From Gammaproteobacteria bacterium (GTDB lineage Bacteria > Pseudomonadota > Gammaproteobacteria > Burkholderiales > Burkholderiaceae_C): DNA of 64,000 nt. The stretch is taken from positions 62,001-126,000 of the forward strand of contig JAHIYE010000004.1 in NCBI GenBank assembly GCA_018815325.1, in the 5' to 3' direction. Shown piece after piece: positions 18,013 to 25,439 of the stretch. Each line of letters opens with the position of its first letter. The first letter of the stretch is position 1. A program made the translations under genes and the position numbers. The notes beneath the pieces were generated by a model. That model made no database searches and had not been told where the DNA came from. It saw nothing but the letters and a program-made list of their open reading frames with translations.

Positions 18013-18818
18013 GGGGCAGAAGAACGGGAGTTGCTGGAGTTGGAACGGGTGACGAATTGCCGGGGTGCGGCCGGCCGGCTGATAAACGGGATGTGTTTGC
18101 GCCAAAGCTTGAATGCCTGCCAGTGGATATGCAGGATAACGCCCAGCGTCATCGCCGGGTAGCGCCACAGCGCACGGCGCACGGCCCATGGGCTCAGTGG
18201 CTCAAGCACACCGCTCACGCTGGTTTGCAGCAGCGGACCCTGGACATCGTCATGGTCAATCCGCACGACGGTTCGGCCTAGACCTTCCGGGCCAGTGCGC
18301 ATGAAGCGGAAGCGATAGTTGCCTTCGGTCTGACAGAACGGCGAAACGTGCATGACCTTGCTGGCCTGCTGCTGCTCGCCGTAGCGTGGCGCATCGAGCA
18401 GATAGCAGTGGCGATCTCCAAAGGTATTGTTGACTTCTACCACCACGGCCCGCAGTTCGCCATCGGGTTTATGGCAATACCAGAAGCTCACCGGCTTGAA
18501 GGTGTAGCCCAGGACCCTGGGGTAGCAATGCAGCCAGGCCTCGCCGGTGGCATCCATGATGCCGTGCTGCTGCAGCAACTCGTCCAGCCAGCCCAGCACG
18601 CCCCCCTCGCTGACCGGGCGGCCATCGCCATGGTCGGCATCGTGAAAGCTCAACAACCCTCTTCTGTTGTGGGCCAGCCCGGCACTGCCAAATCGCACCA
18701 TGGCACGCATGGGCAGCATCAGGAAATAGGTGGAATAGGCAAACGCATGGTGCACGGGCCGCAGCCGGGTATGCCGAACCTGGCCAAATCCGATGTGCGG
18801 GCGCGCGGCCGTGGTCAT
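18009..18818 (-). CDS. DUF1365 protein
   Basis: The 269-residue protein shows DUF1365 hallmarks: GFGQVRHTRLRPVHHAFAYSTYFLMLP at the N-terminus, then CYPRVLGYTFKPVSFWYCH and KVMHVSPFC. It has no known catalytic activity; it almost always lies between an FAD-dependent oxidoreductase and a Cfa-family enzyme, as here, and is thought to act with them on membrane fatty acids. ATGA overlaps on both sides indicate tight coupling. The Ser/Asn-rich C-terminal tail (SNSSNSRSS) is probably disordered. Confidence 0.88.
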   Translation of the reverse strand: MTTAARPHIGFGQVRHTRLRPVHHAFAYSTYFLMLPMRAMVRFGSAGLAHNRRGLLSFHDADHGDGRPVSEGGVLGWLDELLQQHGIMDATGEAWLHCYPRVLGYTFKPVSFWYCHKPDGELRAVVVEVNNTFGDRHCYLLDAPRYGEQQQASKVMHVSPFCQTEGNYRFRFMRTGPEGLGRTVVRIDHDDVQGPLLQTSVSGVLEPLSPWAVRRALWRYPAMTLGVILHIHWQAFKLWRKHIPFISRPAAPRQFVTRSNSSNSRSSAP

Positions 18819-20155
18819 GCTGCCTCCAGCTCCTGCGCTGACGAAAACTGCTCGGCCCGCGACTGCAGGCGCTGCTCAATCGCCACCAGCAATTGCCGCG
18901 CGACACCCAGCCCGGCCTTCAGGCCATCCTCATGAAAACCATAGCCCATCCAGGCGCCACAGTAATAGGTGTGCTGCCGCCCCTGCAACTGGGGCATGGC
19001 CTGCTGGGCTGCCAGGGCCGACAGGTCGAACACCGGGTGGGCATAGCTGTACTCGCCCAGCACATGCTGCCCGGCAATCGGCTGCAGCGGATTGAGCGAT
19101 ACCAGCACCGGTTGCTCGAACGGCACAGGTTGTAGCTTGTTGATCAGGTAATGCAGGCAAACACGGTTGTGCTCTTCTTTCGGGCTGTAGGCGCGTTCAT
19201 AGTTCCAGGCCGCCCAGGCCAGGCGGCTTTGGGGCAACACCGCCGCATCGGTATGCAGCACGGCGCGGTTCGGCTGGTAGTGGATGGCGCCCAGGGTGCG
19301 AGCCTCAAGCTCCGTGGGACGACTCAGCAGCGCGAGGGCCTGGTCGGAGTGGGTGGCCAGCACCACCTTGTCAAAACGCTCGCTGCCACGGTCGGTGCTG
19401 ATGGTCACACCCGCCGCATCGCGCTCTATCAGGCGTACTGCCGTGTTCAGGCGTTTGTCCCCAATGCGGGCCGTGATCTTGTCGACATAGTGGCGTGCGC
19501 CCCCCATCACGGTCCACCACTGAGGCCGCTGGTTGACCTGGATCAGCCCATGGTTGTGACAGAAGCTAACCATGGTTGACACCGGAAACTTGAGCATCTG
19601 TGCTGTCGGGCAACTCCAGATGCAGGCCATCATGGGCAGGAAATACCAGTCGCGAAATTCAGCGCTGAACTGGTGCGCATCCAGAAAGTCGCCCAACGGC
19701 TGAACCAGTTCCACCTCCTGCCCGGCTTCGGCCAGCGCCGTAGCCAGTGCATTGAAGCGCAGCACCTCTCGCAGCATCTTCAGGAAGCGCCAGTTCAGCA
19801 GGTTGCCGCGCTGGGCAAAAACCGTGTTGAGGTTCGCGCCGTTCCACTCCAGATGCCGCCCGCTTTGCTGAAGTGCCGCCTTGACGGAAAACGACATGTC
19901 GGTTTTGGCCGTTTCCACCTTGAGCTCATCGAACAGGCGAATCAGATTCGGGTAGGTACGCTCGTTGAACACCAGAAAGCCCGTGTCCACCCCCCAGCTG
20001 CGATCGCCCTGTGAGGTCGGCAGCGTGATGTCCACCGTATGGGTATGGCCACCGAAATAGCTACCTGCCTCAAACAGTGTCAGCTCGGCGCGCCCCTGCA
20101 GGGCATGGGCCACGCCAAGCCCTGAAATACCCGATCCGATGATGGCAATTTTCAT
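18815..20155 (-). CDS. FAD/NAD(P)-binding oxidoreductase (amine oxidase-like)
   Basis: The 446-residue flavoprotein starts MKIAIIGSGISGLGVAHAL (FAD-binding GxGxxG) and continues LFEAGSYFGGHTHTVDI, with C-terminal YYCGAWMGYGFHEDGLKAGL, the FAD-binding end motif of the protoporphyrinogen/amine oxidase/desaturase superfamily. It is the first gene of the eight-gene minus-strand operon and lies next to the CarH/LitR gene. GAGGAAA precedes the start. Probable substrate is an unsaturated or methylated acyl chain, inferred from DUF1365 and Cfa partners. A carotenoid-type substrate is less likely because no crt genes are nearby. Confidence 0.85.
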   Translation of the reverse strand: MKIAIIGSGISGLGVAHALQGRAELTLFEAGSYFGGHTHTVDITLPTSQGDRSWGVDTGFLVFNERTYPNLIRLFDELKVETAKTDMSFSVKAALQQSGRHLEWNGANLNTVFAQRGNLLNWRFLKMLREVLRFNALATALAEAGQEVELVQPLGDFLDAHQFSAEFRDWYFLPMMACIWSCPTAQMLKFPVSTMVSFCHNHGLIQVNQRPQWWTVMGGARHYVDKITARIGDKRLNTAVRLIERDAAGVTISTDRGSERFDKVVLATHSDQALALLSRPTELEARTLGAIHYQPNRAVLHTDAAVLPQSRLAWAAWNYERAYSPKEEHNRVCLHYLINKLQPVPFEQPVLVSLNPLQPIAGQHVLGEYSYAHPVFDLSALAAQQAMPQLQGRQHTYYCGAWMGYGFHEDGLKAGLGVARQLLVAIEQRLQSRAEQFSSAQELEAA

Positions 20156-20281
20156 GACTTTTCCTCAGCCGCACGCCATGTTCGCAAGTCTGCGGCACCG
20201 ATTCCACAATAGCAGATTGTGCATTTTTGACATGGACAAATCATATTAATTTAAGATTTATTGCGTTTTATTGGTTAAATT

Positions 20282-20303
20282 ATTATACTTTGTCCTAGAC
20301 AAA
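20282..20303 (-). promoter_or_regulatory. Operator-promoter of the lipid/redox operon
   Basis: A minus-strand -10 TATAAT (20282-20287) is directly preceded by a perfect palindrome TTTGTC-CTA-GACAAA (20289-20303). A further GACAAA-like half (GGACAAA, 20234-20240) lies between this and the operon start at 20155. The position just upstream of the -10 is where a MerR/CarH-type repressor would block RNA polymerase. Binding by the adjacent CarH/LitR protein is inferred. Confidence 0.55.
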
Positions 20304-20366
20304 TAAATATTCAAAATAATCACCCTGCCAAGAGATCGGGAATGATCGAATCTTCGCCCCCCAGCC

Positions 20367-21317
20367 ATGCATGAAGCACAACAGCAGACGGAAACGCCCA
20401 TCACCATTGCGGCCGTAGAGCGCGACACAGGCCTGTCCAAGGACACCTTGCGGGTTTGGGAGCGGCGCTATGGCTTTCCCCGACCCGGCAGGGATGCAAA
20501 CGGCGAGCGCATCTATCCCTCGGCGCAGATGGACAAGCTGCGTCTGATCGCCCGCCTCCTCAATGCCGGCCATCGGCCCGGCCAAGTCGTCCCTCTGGAA
20601 GCGCTCGAATTGCAGCAGTTGGTGCAGGGTGCCGCATTACAGTCCAGCCGCAGCAGTCCGTTCGAGGATGACCTGCGTGTGTGCCTCGACCTGATCAAAA
20701 GCCACGACCTGCAACAACTGCGCCGCTGGATGGGTCAGGCCTCACTGCGTCTGGGCTTGGCCCGCTTTGTCATTGAGTTGGTCAGTCCACTCAACACCCT
20801 GATTGGCGAAGCCTGGATGCGCTCGGAAATCCAAATTTACGAAGAACACATGTATACCGAATGCGTCACATCGGTTCTGCGCATTGCCATCAACAGCATC
20901 CCGGAATCCTCCGGACCGGAGCAGCCACGTGTCTTGCTGACCACTTTTTCGCAGGAACCGCATGGCCTGGGCCTGCTGATGGCCGAGACGCTGCTCACAC
21001 TGGAAGGTTGCCGCTGCATCTCTCTGGGTGTACAGACGCCCACCTCCGACATCGTGATGGCTGCAACCGTCAACCGCTCGGACATCGTCGCCCTGAGCTT
21101 CAGCGCAAGCTTCAAGACCCACCGGGTTTTCCGCAGTCTGCAGGAACTGCGTGAACAACTGCCCCCTGGTATCCGGATCTGGGCCGGCGGCGGCAACCCG
21201 GCATTGCGTCGCCTGTCCATGTCTGGCCTTGATCTGGTGCCCGGGCTGGAGCAGATCAAGCCCATGCTGGCCCAATGGCGCGCCGAGCACGCCACCCAGA
21301 CACCTGGATCAGCCTGA
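20367..21317 (+). CDS. litR: MerR-family regulator with B12-binding domain, CarH/LitR type
   Basis: The 316-residue protein has an N-terminal MerR winged helix (ITIAAVERDTGLSKDTLRVW, ERRYGFPRP) and a C-terminal cobalamin-binding part. The photoreceptor signature W-x9-EH is intact (W150, E160, H161), as is the axial-ligand motif E197-P-H199-G-L-G, matching the ExHxxG pattern of Thermus CarH (W131, E141-H142, H177). This predicts adenosylcobalamin binding in the dark and light-triggered release from DNA. It is divergent from the lipid/redox operon, its probable target. No strong ribosome-binding site is visible before 20367. No photolyase gene is adjacent, unlike in many LitR loci. Confidence 0.9.
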   Translation: MHEAQQQTETPITIAAVERDTGLSKDTLRVWERRYGFPRPGRDANGERIYPSAQMDKLRLIARLLNAGHRPGQVVPLEALELQQLVQGAALQSSRSSPFEDDLRVCLDLIKSHDLQQLRRWMGQASLRLGLARFVIELVSPLNTLIGEAWMRSEIQIYEEHMYTECVTSVLRIAINSIPESSGPEQPRVLLTTFSQEPHGLGLLMAETLLTLEGCRCISLGVQTPTSDIVMAATVNRSDIVALSFSASFKTHRVFRSLQELREQLPPGIRIWAGGGNPALRRLSMSGLDLVPGLEQIKPMLAQWRAEHATQTPGSA

Positions 21318-21430
21318 ACGTCTGCCGCCGCCAGGGCTGCAGAAGCATGTTTATCCGTGGCCTCCCATGAATCGGGGATGCGCAGTGGACTGAAAGCTTA
21401 TAGATTCACATCTCCCTACAGGAGACACAC

Positions 21431-22414
21431 ATGAAAATAGCCTTCACGTCCTGCGCCAGCACCAACCTGGTACCTCAGCAGCCCATCTGGGACGATATCC
21501 GCGCCAGTCAGCCCGACCATGTCGTGCTGCTGGGTGACAACTTCTACAACGATGTGCCCGATGTCGGCATGTCTGAATTACAGGCCATGGGCGACTGGGA
21601 ATTCGCCGAACATCTGTTCGTGCGCTACCAGCAGCAACTCAACGAACCGCGTTTTCGCAAACTGGTGGCGGCGCCTGGCATCCGCTTGCATGCGATCTGG
21701 GATGACCACGACTTCGCCTGGAACGATGCTGCCGGTGGTGCCATGCTGGCCAGCCATGCGCAGGTTGGCAAAGTGAAACTCAGCACGAGTTTCATGCGCG
21801 CATTCCGTCAGGCACTGGACAACAAGGACCTGGGCAGCTTTCCCAACTCGCCGGATGCGCCACAGTTGTGGCTTGACTACATGGCACCCAACTTCGTGCC
21901 GCTTGGCGCGCAGTCGATTGCACTGGAAGATGATGGCCGAAGCTGGCTGCATCTGACCGATGGCCGAACCCTGCGCAAGAAACCCGAAATACTCGGCGCA
22001 GCCCAGCGGACCCAGTTGCAACAGGCCTTCAGCGCACATCCTGATGCGCTGCACATCATCGCCAGTGGCGTGACCTTCAGTCAGGGTGATGGCTGGCACA
22101 AATACGCCACCGATCGCAACTGGCTGGCCCAGACGGCAGGTGATCATGCCTGGCTGATGCTCAGCGGTGACATCCACTCCAACGGACTGCTGGAACACAA
22201 GCTGTCGACCAAGGGCCGGCTGGTCGAAGCCACCGCCTCAGGCGCGGCCATTCACGCCTATCTCAATGGTCTCATCAAAGGCCCGGAGGTGCGCAACCAC
22301 GGCATGCTGGAGATCGAATCGAACCATGTACTGGTTCGCCTGCTCTCCTTCAACAAGGTCGTGACCGAAGCTCGCTATGATCGCGCGCCAGGCGGTGAGC
22401 TGCGCGTGGCATGA
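21431..22414 (+). CDS. PhoD-like (alkaline phosphatase D family) metallophosphatase
   Basis: The 327-residue protein has MKIAFTSCAS at the N-terminus, LLGDNFYND, AIWDDHDFAWND and SGDIHSNGLLEHK, the metal-binding motifs of the calcineurin-like PhoD family. It lacks a signal peptide, so it probably acts in the cytoplasm on phosphodiesters or phosphomonoesters, unlike secreted Bacillus PhoD. AGGAGA lies 7 bases upstream of the start. It is a single-gene unit between the regulator and a convergent flagellar-like gene. Confidence 0.82.
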   Translation: MKIAFTSCASTNLVPQQPIWDDIRASQPDHVVLLGDNFYNDVPDVGMSELQAMGDWEFAEHLFVRYQQQLNEPRFRKLVAAPGIRLHAIWDDHDFAWNDAAGGAMLASHAQVGKVKLSTSFMRAFRQALDNKDLGSFPNSPDAPQLWLDYMAPNFVPLGAQSIALEDDGRSWLHLTDGRTLRKKPEILGAAQRTQLQQAFSAHPDALHIIASGVTFSQGDGWHKYATDRNWLAQTAGDHAWLMLSGDIHSNGLLEHKLSTKGRLVEATASGAAIHAYLNGLIKGPEVRNHGMLEIESNHVLVRLLSFNKVVTEARYDRAPGGELRVA

Positions 22415-22431
22415 GACCGGGTCGACGGCAG

Positions 22432-22464
22432 CGACAAAACAAAAAGGCCGGCTACTGCCGGCCT
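22432..22464 (-). terminator. Rho-independent terminator of the rod-like gene
   Basis: Reading the minus strand, AGGCCGGC (22457-22464), a 4-base loop and GCCGGCCT (22445-22452) are followed by TTTTTGTTTTG. This is a strong terminator for the gene ending at 22488 and may also stop transcription from the PhoD-like gene. Confidence 0.88.
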
Positions 22465-22487
22465 GCGTTGAGTAGCCACTGGCTGAC

Positions 22488-22787
22488 TCAGGCTTTCTCG
22501 TCCAGCAGTGAACCCATCATCTTTTTCTCGGTCTGGATGACCTTGAGACTCGCAACAAAGGCATAGCTGGCACTGCGTTGCTGCACCATATCTTCGACCA
22601 GTGCATTGCCTGCCACATCGGCACGCCAGACATCGGCTTTCACACCGCCCTGAGGCTGCGATTGCTGAGTCACTTCCTGCCGGCGGAAATTGCCGGTCTG
22701 CACGTTCGCGATATTGTGGGCAGACGAATCCAGACGCAGCATGGCTGCGTTCATTCCTGTTTGGGCGATGGCGGATGCGTTGTTCAT
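22488..22787 (-). CDS. Miniature flagellar rod/hook-like protein
   Basis: The 99-residue protein joins the conserved N-terminal helix of flagellar rod and hook proteins (TGMNAAMLRLDSSAHNIAN, then TGNFRRQEV) directly to the conserved C-terminal helix (NALVEDMVQQRSASYAFVASLKVI). The usual beta-rich core is almost absent; FlgC, the shortest rod protein, is about 134 residues. It therefore looks like a D0-only axial protein. No flagellar gene lies nearby, so it is an orphan; Comamonadaceae often carry such short forms. It ends at a strong terminator. Confidence 0.78.
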   Translation of the reverse strand: MNNASAIAQTGMNAAMLRLDSSAHNIANVQTGNFRRQEVTQQSQPQGGVKADVWRADVAGNALVEDMVQQRSASYAFVASLKVIQTEKKMMGSLLDEKA

Positions 22788-23029
22788 GATGGCTGAAGGC
22801 CCAATTTACCAAAATTCACCCCGCAGGGCCACCGCCTTGACTTGCTTATTTGTAACAAAATGCCAATGCAGCCGAAAACACTGGGCCACATGACAGGCTT
22901 TGTCAGCTTACAGAGAGCTGAAATGCGGCCTTTTGGCGACAAGGTCTTGCCCCACCAGTCAGCAGTTGGCAGGAGAAGCTGTTAACGTCACCCGCCTTAG
23001 CCGCCGAATCAAGCACAAGAAGAAACGCC
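22788..23029. other. Intergenic region without a clear gene
   Basis: This stretch lies between the divergent rod-like gene and the efflux pump leader. Besides promoters of both genes it contains only a short inverted repeat TGACA-GGCTT-TGTCA (22891-22905), a possible regulator site for the pump. No convincing ORF, RNA gene or FNR box was seen. Confidence 0.4.
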
Positions 23030-23146
23030 ATGAATGCCAGCCGAAACCGCGCCCTGACGGCACCAGGCCATCGCCTCGCACACATACAGAATTTTCCCGA
23101 AACGCTCAGCCTTCGCAAGTTGGTCCCTGAGGAGCCTCGCCCATGA
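23030..23146 (+). CDS. 38-residue leader ORF coupled to the efflux pump
   Basis: ATG at 23030 opens a 38-codon frame (MNASRNRALTAPGHRLAH, then HIQNFPETLSLRKLVPEEPRP) whose TGA overlaps the pump ATG as ATGA. A weak AAGAAG lies upstream. It is basic and has no known domain. The overlap suggests translational coupling, so it may be a leader peptide controlling pump translation; chance cannot be excluded. Confidence 0.35.
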   Translation: MNASRNRALTAPGHRLAHIQNFPETLSLRKLVPEEPRP

Positions 23147-24372
23147 ATCCCGATGCCGACAAACTGTGGCGGGCGCCGCGTTGGGCGCTGGCCGCGCTGC
23201 TCGCCCTGCTGGGCATGGTGGGGCCCTTCTCCATCGACACCTACCTGCCAGCCTTCTCAGGCATCGCCGTCTCGCTGGGCGCCACACCGGTGGAGATGCA
23301 GCAGACGCTGTCGGCCTACCTGTTCGGTTTTGCCTTCATGAACCTGTTTCATGGCGCGCTGTCCGACAGCATCGGACGGCGCCCTGTGGTGCTTTGGGGC
23401 CTGGCCGTGTTCACGCTGGCCTCAGCCGGTTGCGCGCTGTCGCAGAGCATCGGTCAGCTCGTGTTCTTCCGTGCACTGCAGGGGCTGTCTACCGGTGCCG
23501 GCATTGTGGTGTCGCGTGCTGTGATTCGCGACATGTTCCCTCCCACCCAGGCCCAGAAGGTCATGAGCCAGGTGACCATTTATTTCGGCGTGGCACCGGC
23601 GATCGCGCCCATCATCGGTGGCTGGCTGTTCGTCCACCTGGGCTGGCACAGCGTGTTCTGGTTCCTGACTGCGGTTGGCGTGCTGCTGTGGGGTGCCAAT
23701 TACAAGCTGCTGCCCGAGACCCTGCATCTGACGCAGCGGCAGCCTTTCAATGTGCAGCACCTGATGCGTGGTTATTGGCAACTGGGTACCAACCCGCGCT
23801 TCATGCTGCTGGCCCTGGCCAGCGGCGTGCCGTTCAACGGCATGTTTCTCTACGTGCTGGCGGCACCGGCGTTTCTGGGGGAGTTGCTTGCGCTGGAGCC
23901 TACTGAGTTCTTCTGGTTCTTCATGCTGACCATCGCTGGCATCATGCTGGGAGCATGGCTCAGCGGCCGGCTGGCCGGCAGGATAGCGCCCAAGCGCCAA
24001 ATCCGCCACGGCTTTGTCATCATGCTGAGTGTCTCGGTGCTCAACGTTGCCGCCAACCTGTTGATTGCGCCACACGTGTCCTGGTCAATGCTGCCGATTG
24101 CGATTTTTGCCTTTGGCTGGGCCCTCATGGTGCCGGTGATCACCCTGCTGCTGCTGGACCAGCACCCTGATCGACGCGGCATGGCATCGTCCCTGCAAGC
24201 CTTCATCGGCTCAGTCGCCAACGGTGTGGTGGCCGGCGTACTGGCACCCCTCGTCATGCATTCGGGCCTGTGGCTGGCCATCGCCTCATTGCTGATGATG
24301 TGTGTGGGACTTGTTTCCTGGCTCTATCTGCATCACCGCTGGCCGGAGATCGGCCAGACAGCCCATCACTGA
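23143..24372 (+). CDS. Bcr/CflA-family multidrug efflux MFS transporter
   Basis: The 409-residue protein has 12 predicted membrane segments and the drug-resistance hallmarks MVGPFSIDTYLPAF in helix 1, GALSDSIGRRPVVLWGL (motif A) after helix 2, and ALQGLSTGAGIVVSRAVIRD (motif B region) in helix 4. The Bcr/CflA group exports drugs such as bicyclomycin and chloramphenicol, and cysteine or sulfonamides in some species, with proton antiport. Tail-to-tail with dusC (2 bases between stops). Confidence 0.88.
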   Translation: MNPDADKLWRAPRWALAALLALLGMVGPFSIDTYLPAFSGIAVSLGATPVEMQQTLSAYLFGFAFMNLFHGALSDSIGRRPVVLWGLAVFTLASAGCALSQSIGQLVFFRALQGLSTGAGIVVSRAVIRDMFPPTQAQKVMSQVTIYFGVAPAIAPIIGGWLFVHLGWHSVFWFLTAVGVLLWGANYKLLPETLHLTQRQPFNVQHLMRGYWQLGTNPRFMLLALASGVPFNGMFLYVLAAPAFLGELLALEPTEFFWFFMLTIAGIMLGAWLSGRLAGRIAPKRQIRHGFVIMLSVSVLNVAANLLIAPHVSWSMLPIAIFAFGWALMVPVITLLLLDQHPDRRGMASSLQAFIGSVANGVVAGVLAPLVMHSGLWLAIASLLMMCVGLVSWLYLHHRWPEIGQTAHH

Positions 24373-24374
24373 AC

Positions 24375-25334
24375 TCAGCAGGCTTGAAAGAACTGCGGCC
24401 TGACGAGCGCCGGATCGTGCAGGGTGCGTACGGCCATATAGGCCTCTTGCGCCTCCGGGTAGCGGCGGCGCAGGTAATTGAGCCACTGCTTGAGCCGACC
24501 AGTTTGCTGCCTGGGCTCAAGATGGGTGCACACGAGTTGCCAGAAGCTGCCCAGGTGCGGCAGCAGGGTTGACCAGTTCACCGAAGCCGGCGTATCAGCG
24601 CCAGCCGCCGCCCGGTCATGCGCAAGGATGGCCAGCGCCAGGCCCGGGTCGCTCACGATGCCGCGCCCCAGCATCAGGTCATGGCAACCTGAGGCCTCGC
24701 GGCAGCGCAAGGCATCTTCCACGCTCCAGATTTCACCGTTGGCGATCAACGGAATGTTGACCTGACGACGCAGATCCTGGATGCGATCCCAGTACGCGGG
24801 GGGACGGTAACCATCGGCCCGGGTACGCGCATGCACCACCAGTTCGCAGGCCCCCGCCTCCGCCATGGCCAGCGCACACGCTTCGGCCCGTGCATCGTCG
24901 TTGAAGCCGAGACGCATCTTGGCCGACACGGGCATGTGGGCCGGCACCGCACGACGCACCGCCGCGACGATCTGGCCAATGAGTTCGGGCTCGTCCAGCA
25001 GCGCGGCTCCTCCCCGATGCCGGTTCACGGTCTTGGCCGGGCAACCGAAATTGAGGTCAATCCCCTCCGGCCCGAGCTCAGCCAGCCGCGCTGCGTTCTC
25101 GGCCAGACAAACCGGGTCGGAGCCCAGCAGTTGTGCGCGCACCGGCACGCCTGCCGGGGTGCGTCCGCCATTGAGCAACTCAGGCACATAGCGGATGAAC
25201 ACGCGATCAGGCAACAAGGTGTCGGTGATGCGGATGAACTCGGATACGCAACGGTCGATCCCGCCCACGCGCGTGAGGATGTCACGTAGTGTGAAGTCAA
25301 GCAGCCCTTCCATGGGCGCGAGCAGGATGGTCAT
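24375..25334 (-). CDS. dusC: tRNA-dihydrouridine synthase, DusC type
   Basis: The 319-residue flavoenzyme reduces a uridine of tRNA (U16 in E. coli) with FMN and NADPH. It has the TIM-barrel start LLAPMEGLLD, catalytic C98 in NFGCPAKTVN, KMRLGFND, VVHARTRADGY and GRGIVSDP. LLAPMEG rather than APMAG and VHARTRADGY are typical of DusC. No partner genes; it stands alone between convergent and same-strand neighbours. Confidence 0.92.
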   Translation of the reverse strand: MTILLAPMEGLLDFTLRDILTRVGGIDRCVSEFIRITDTLLPDRVFIRYVPELLNGGRTPAGVPVRAQLLGSDPVCLAENAARLAELGPEGIDLNFGCPAKTVNRHRGGAALLDEPELIGQIVAAVRRAVPAHMPVSAKMRLGFNDDARAEACALAMAEAGACELVVHARTRADGYRPPAYWDRIQDLRRQVNIPLIANGEIWSVEDALRCREASGCHDLMLGRGIVSDPGLALAILAHDRAAAGADTPASVNWSTLLPHLGSFWQLVCTHLEPRQQTGRLKQWLNYLRRRYPEAQEAYMAVRTLHDPALVRPQFFQAC

Positions 25335-25439
25335 GCCGGCAAGGTGTTCAAGTGGGGAAAGCTGCGGGCTCTCGGCCCGGAGCGCAGGCCCTATTGTCGC
25401 CGCAGCACGAAAAGTGCGCAGTGACGCTTCGTCTGAAGA

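Noticed and set aside
16912-18162. Plus-strand ORF of 416 codons opposite the Cfa-type gene
   Set aside because: Antisense to a well-conserved methyltransferase; composition typical of a complement frame, no start signal.
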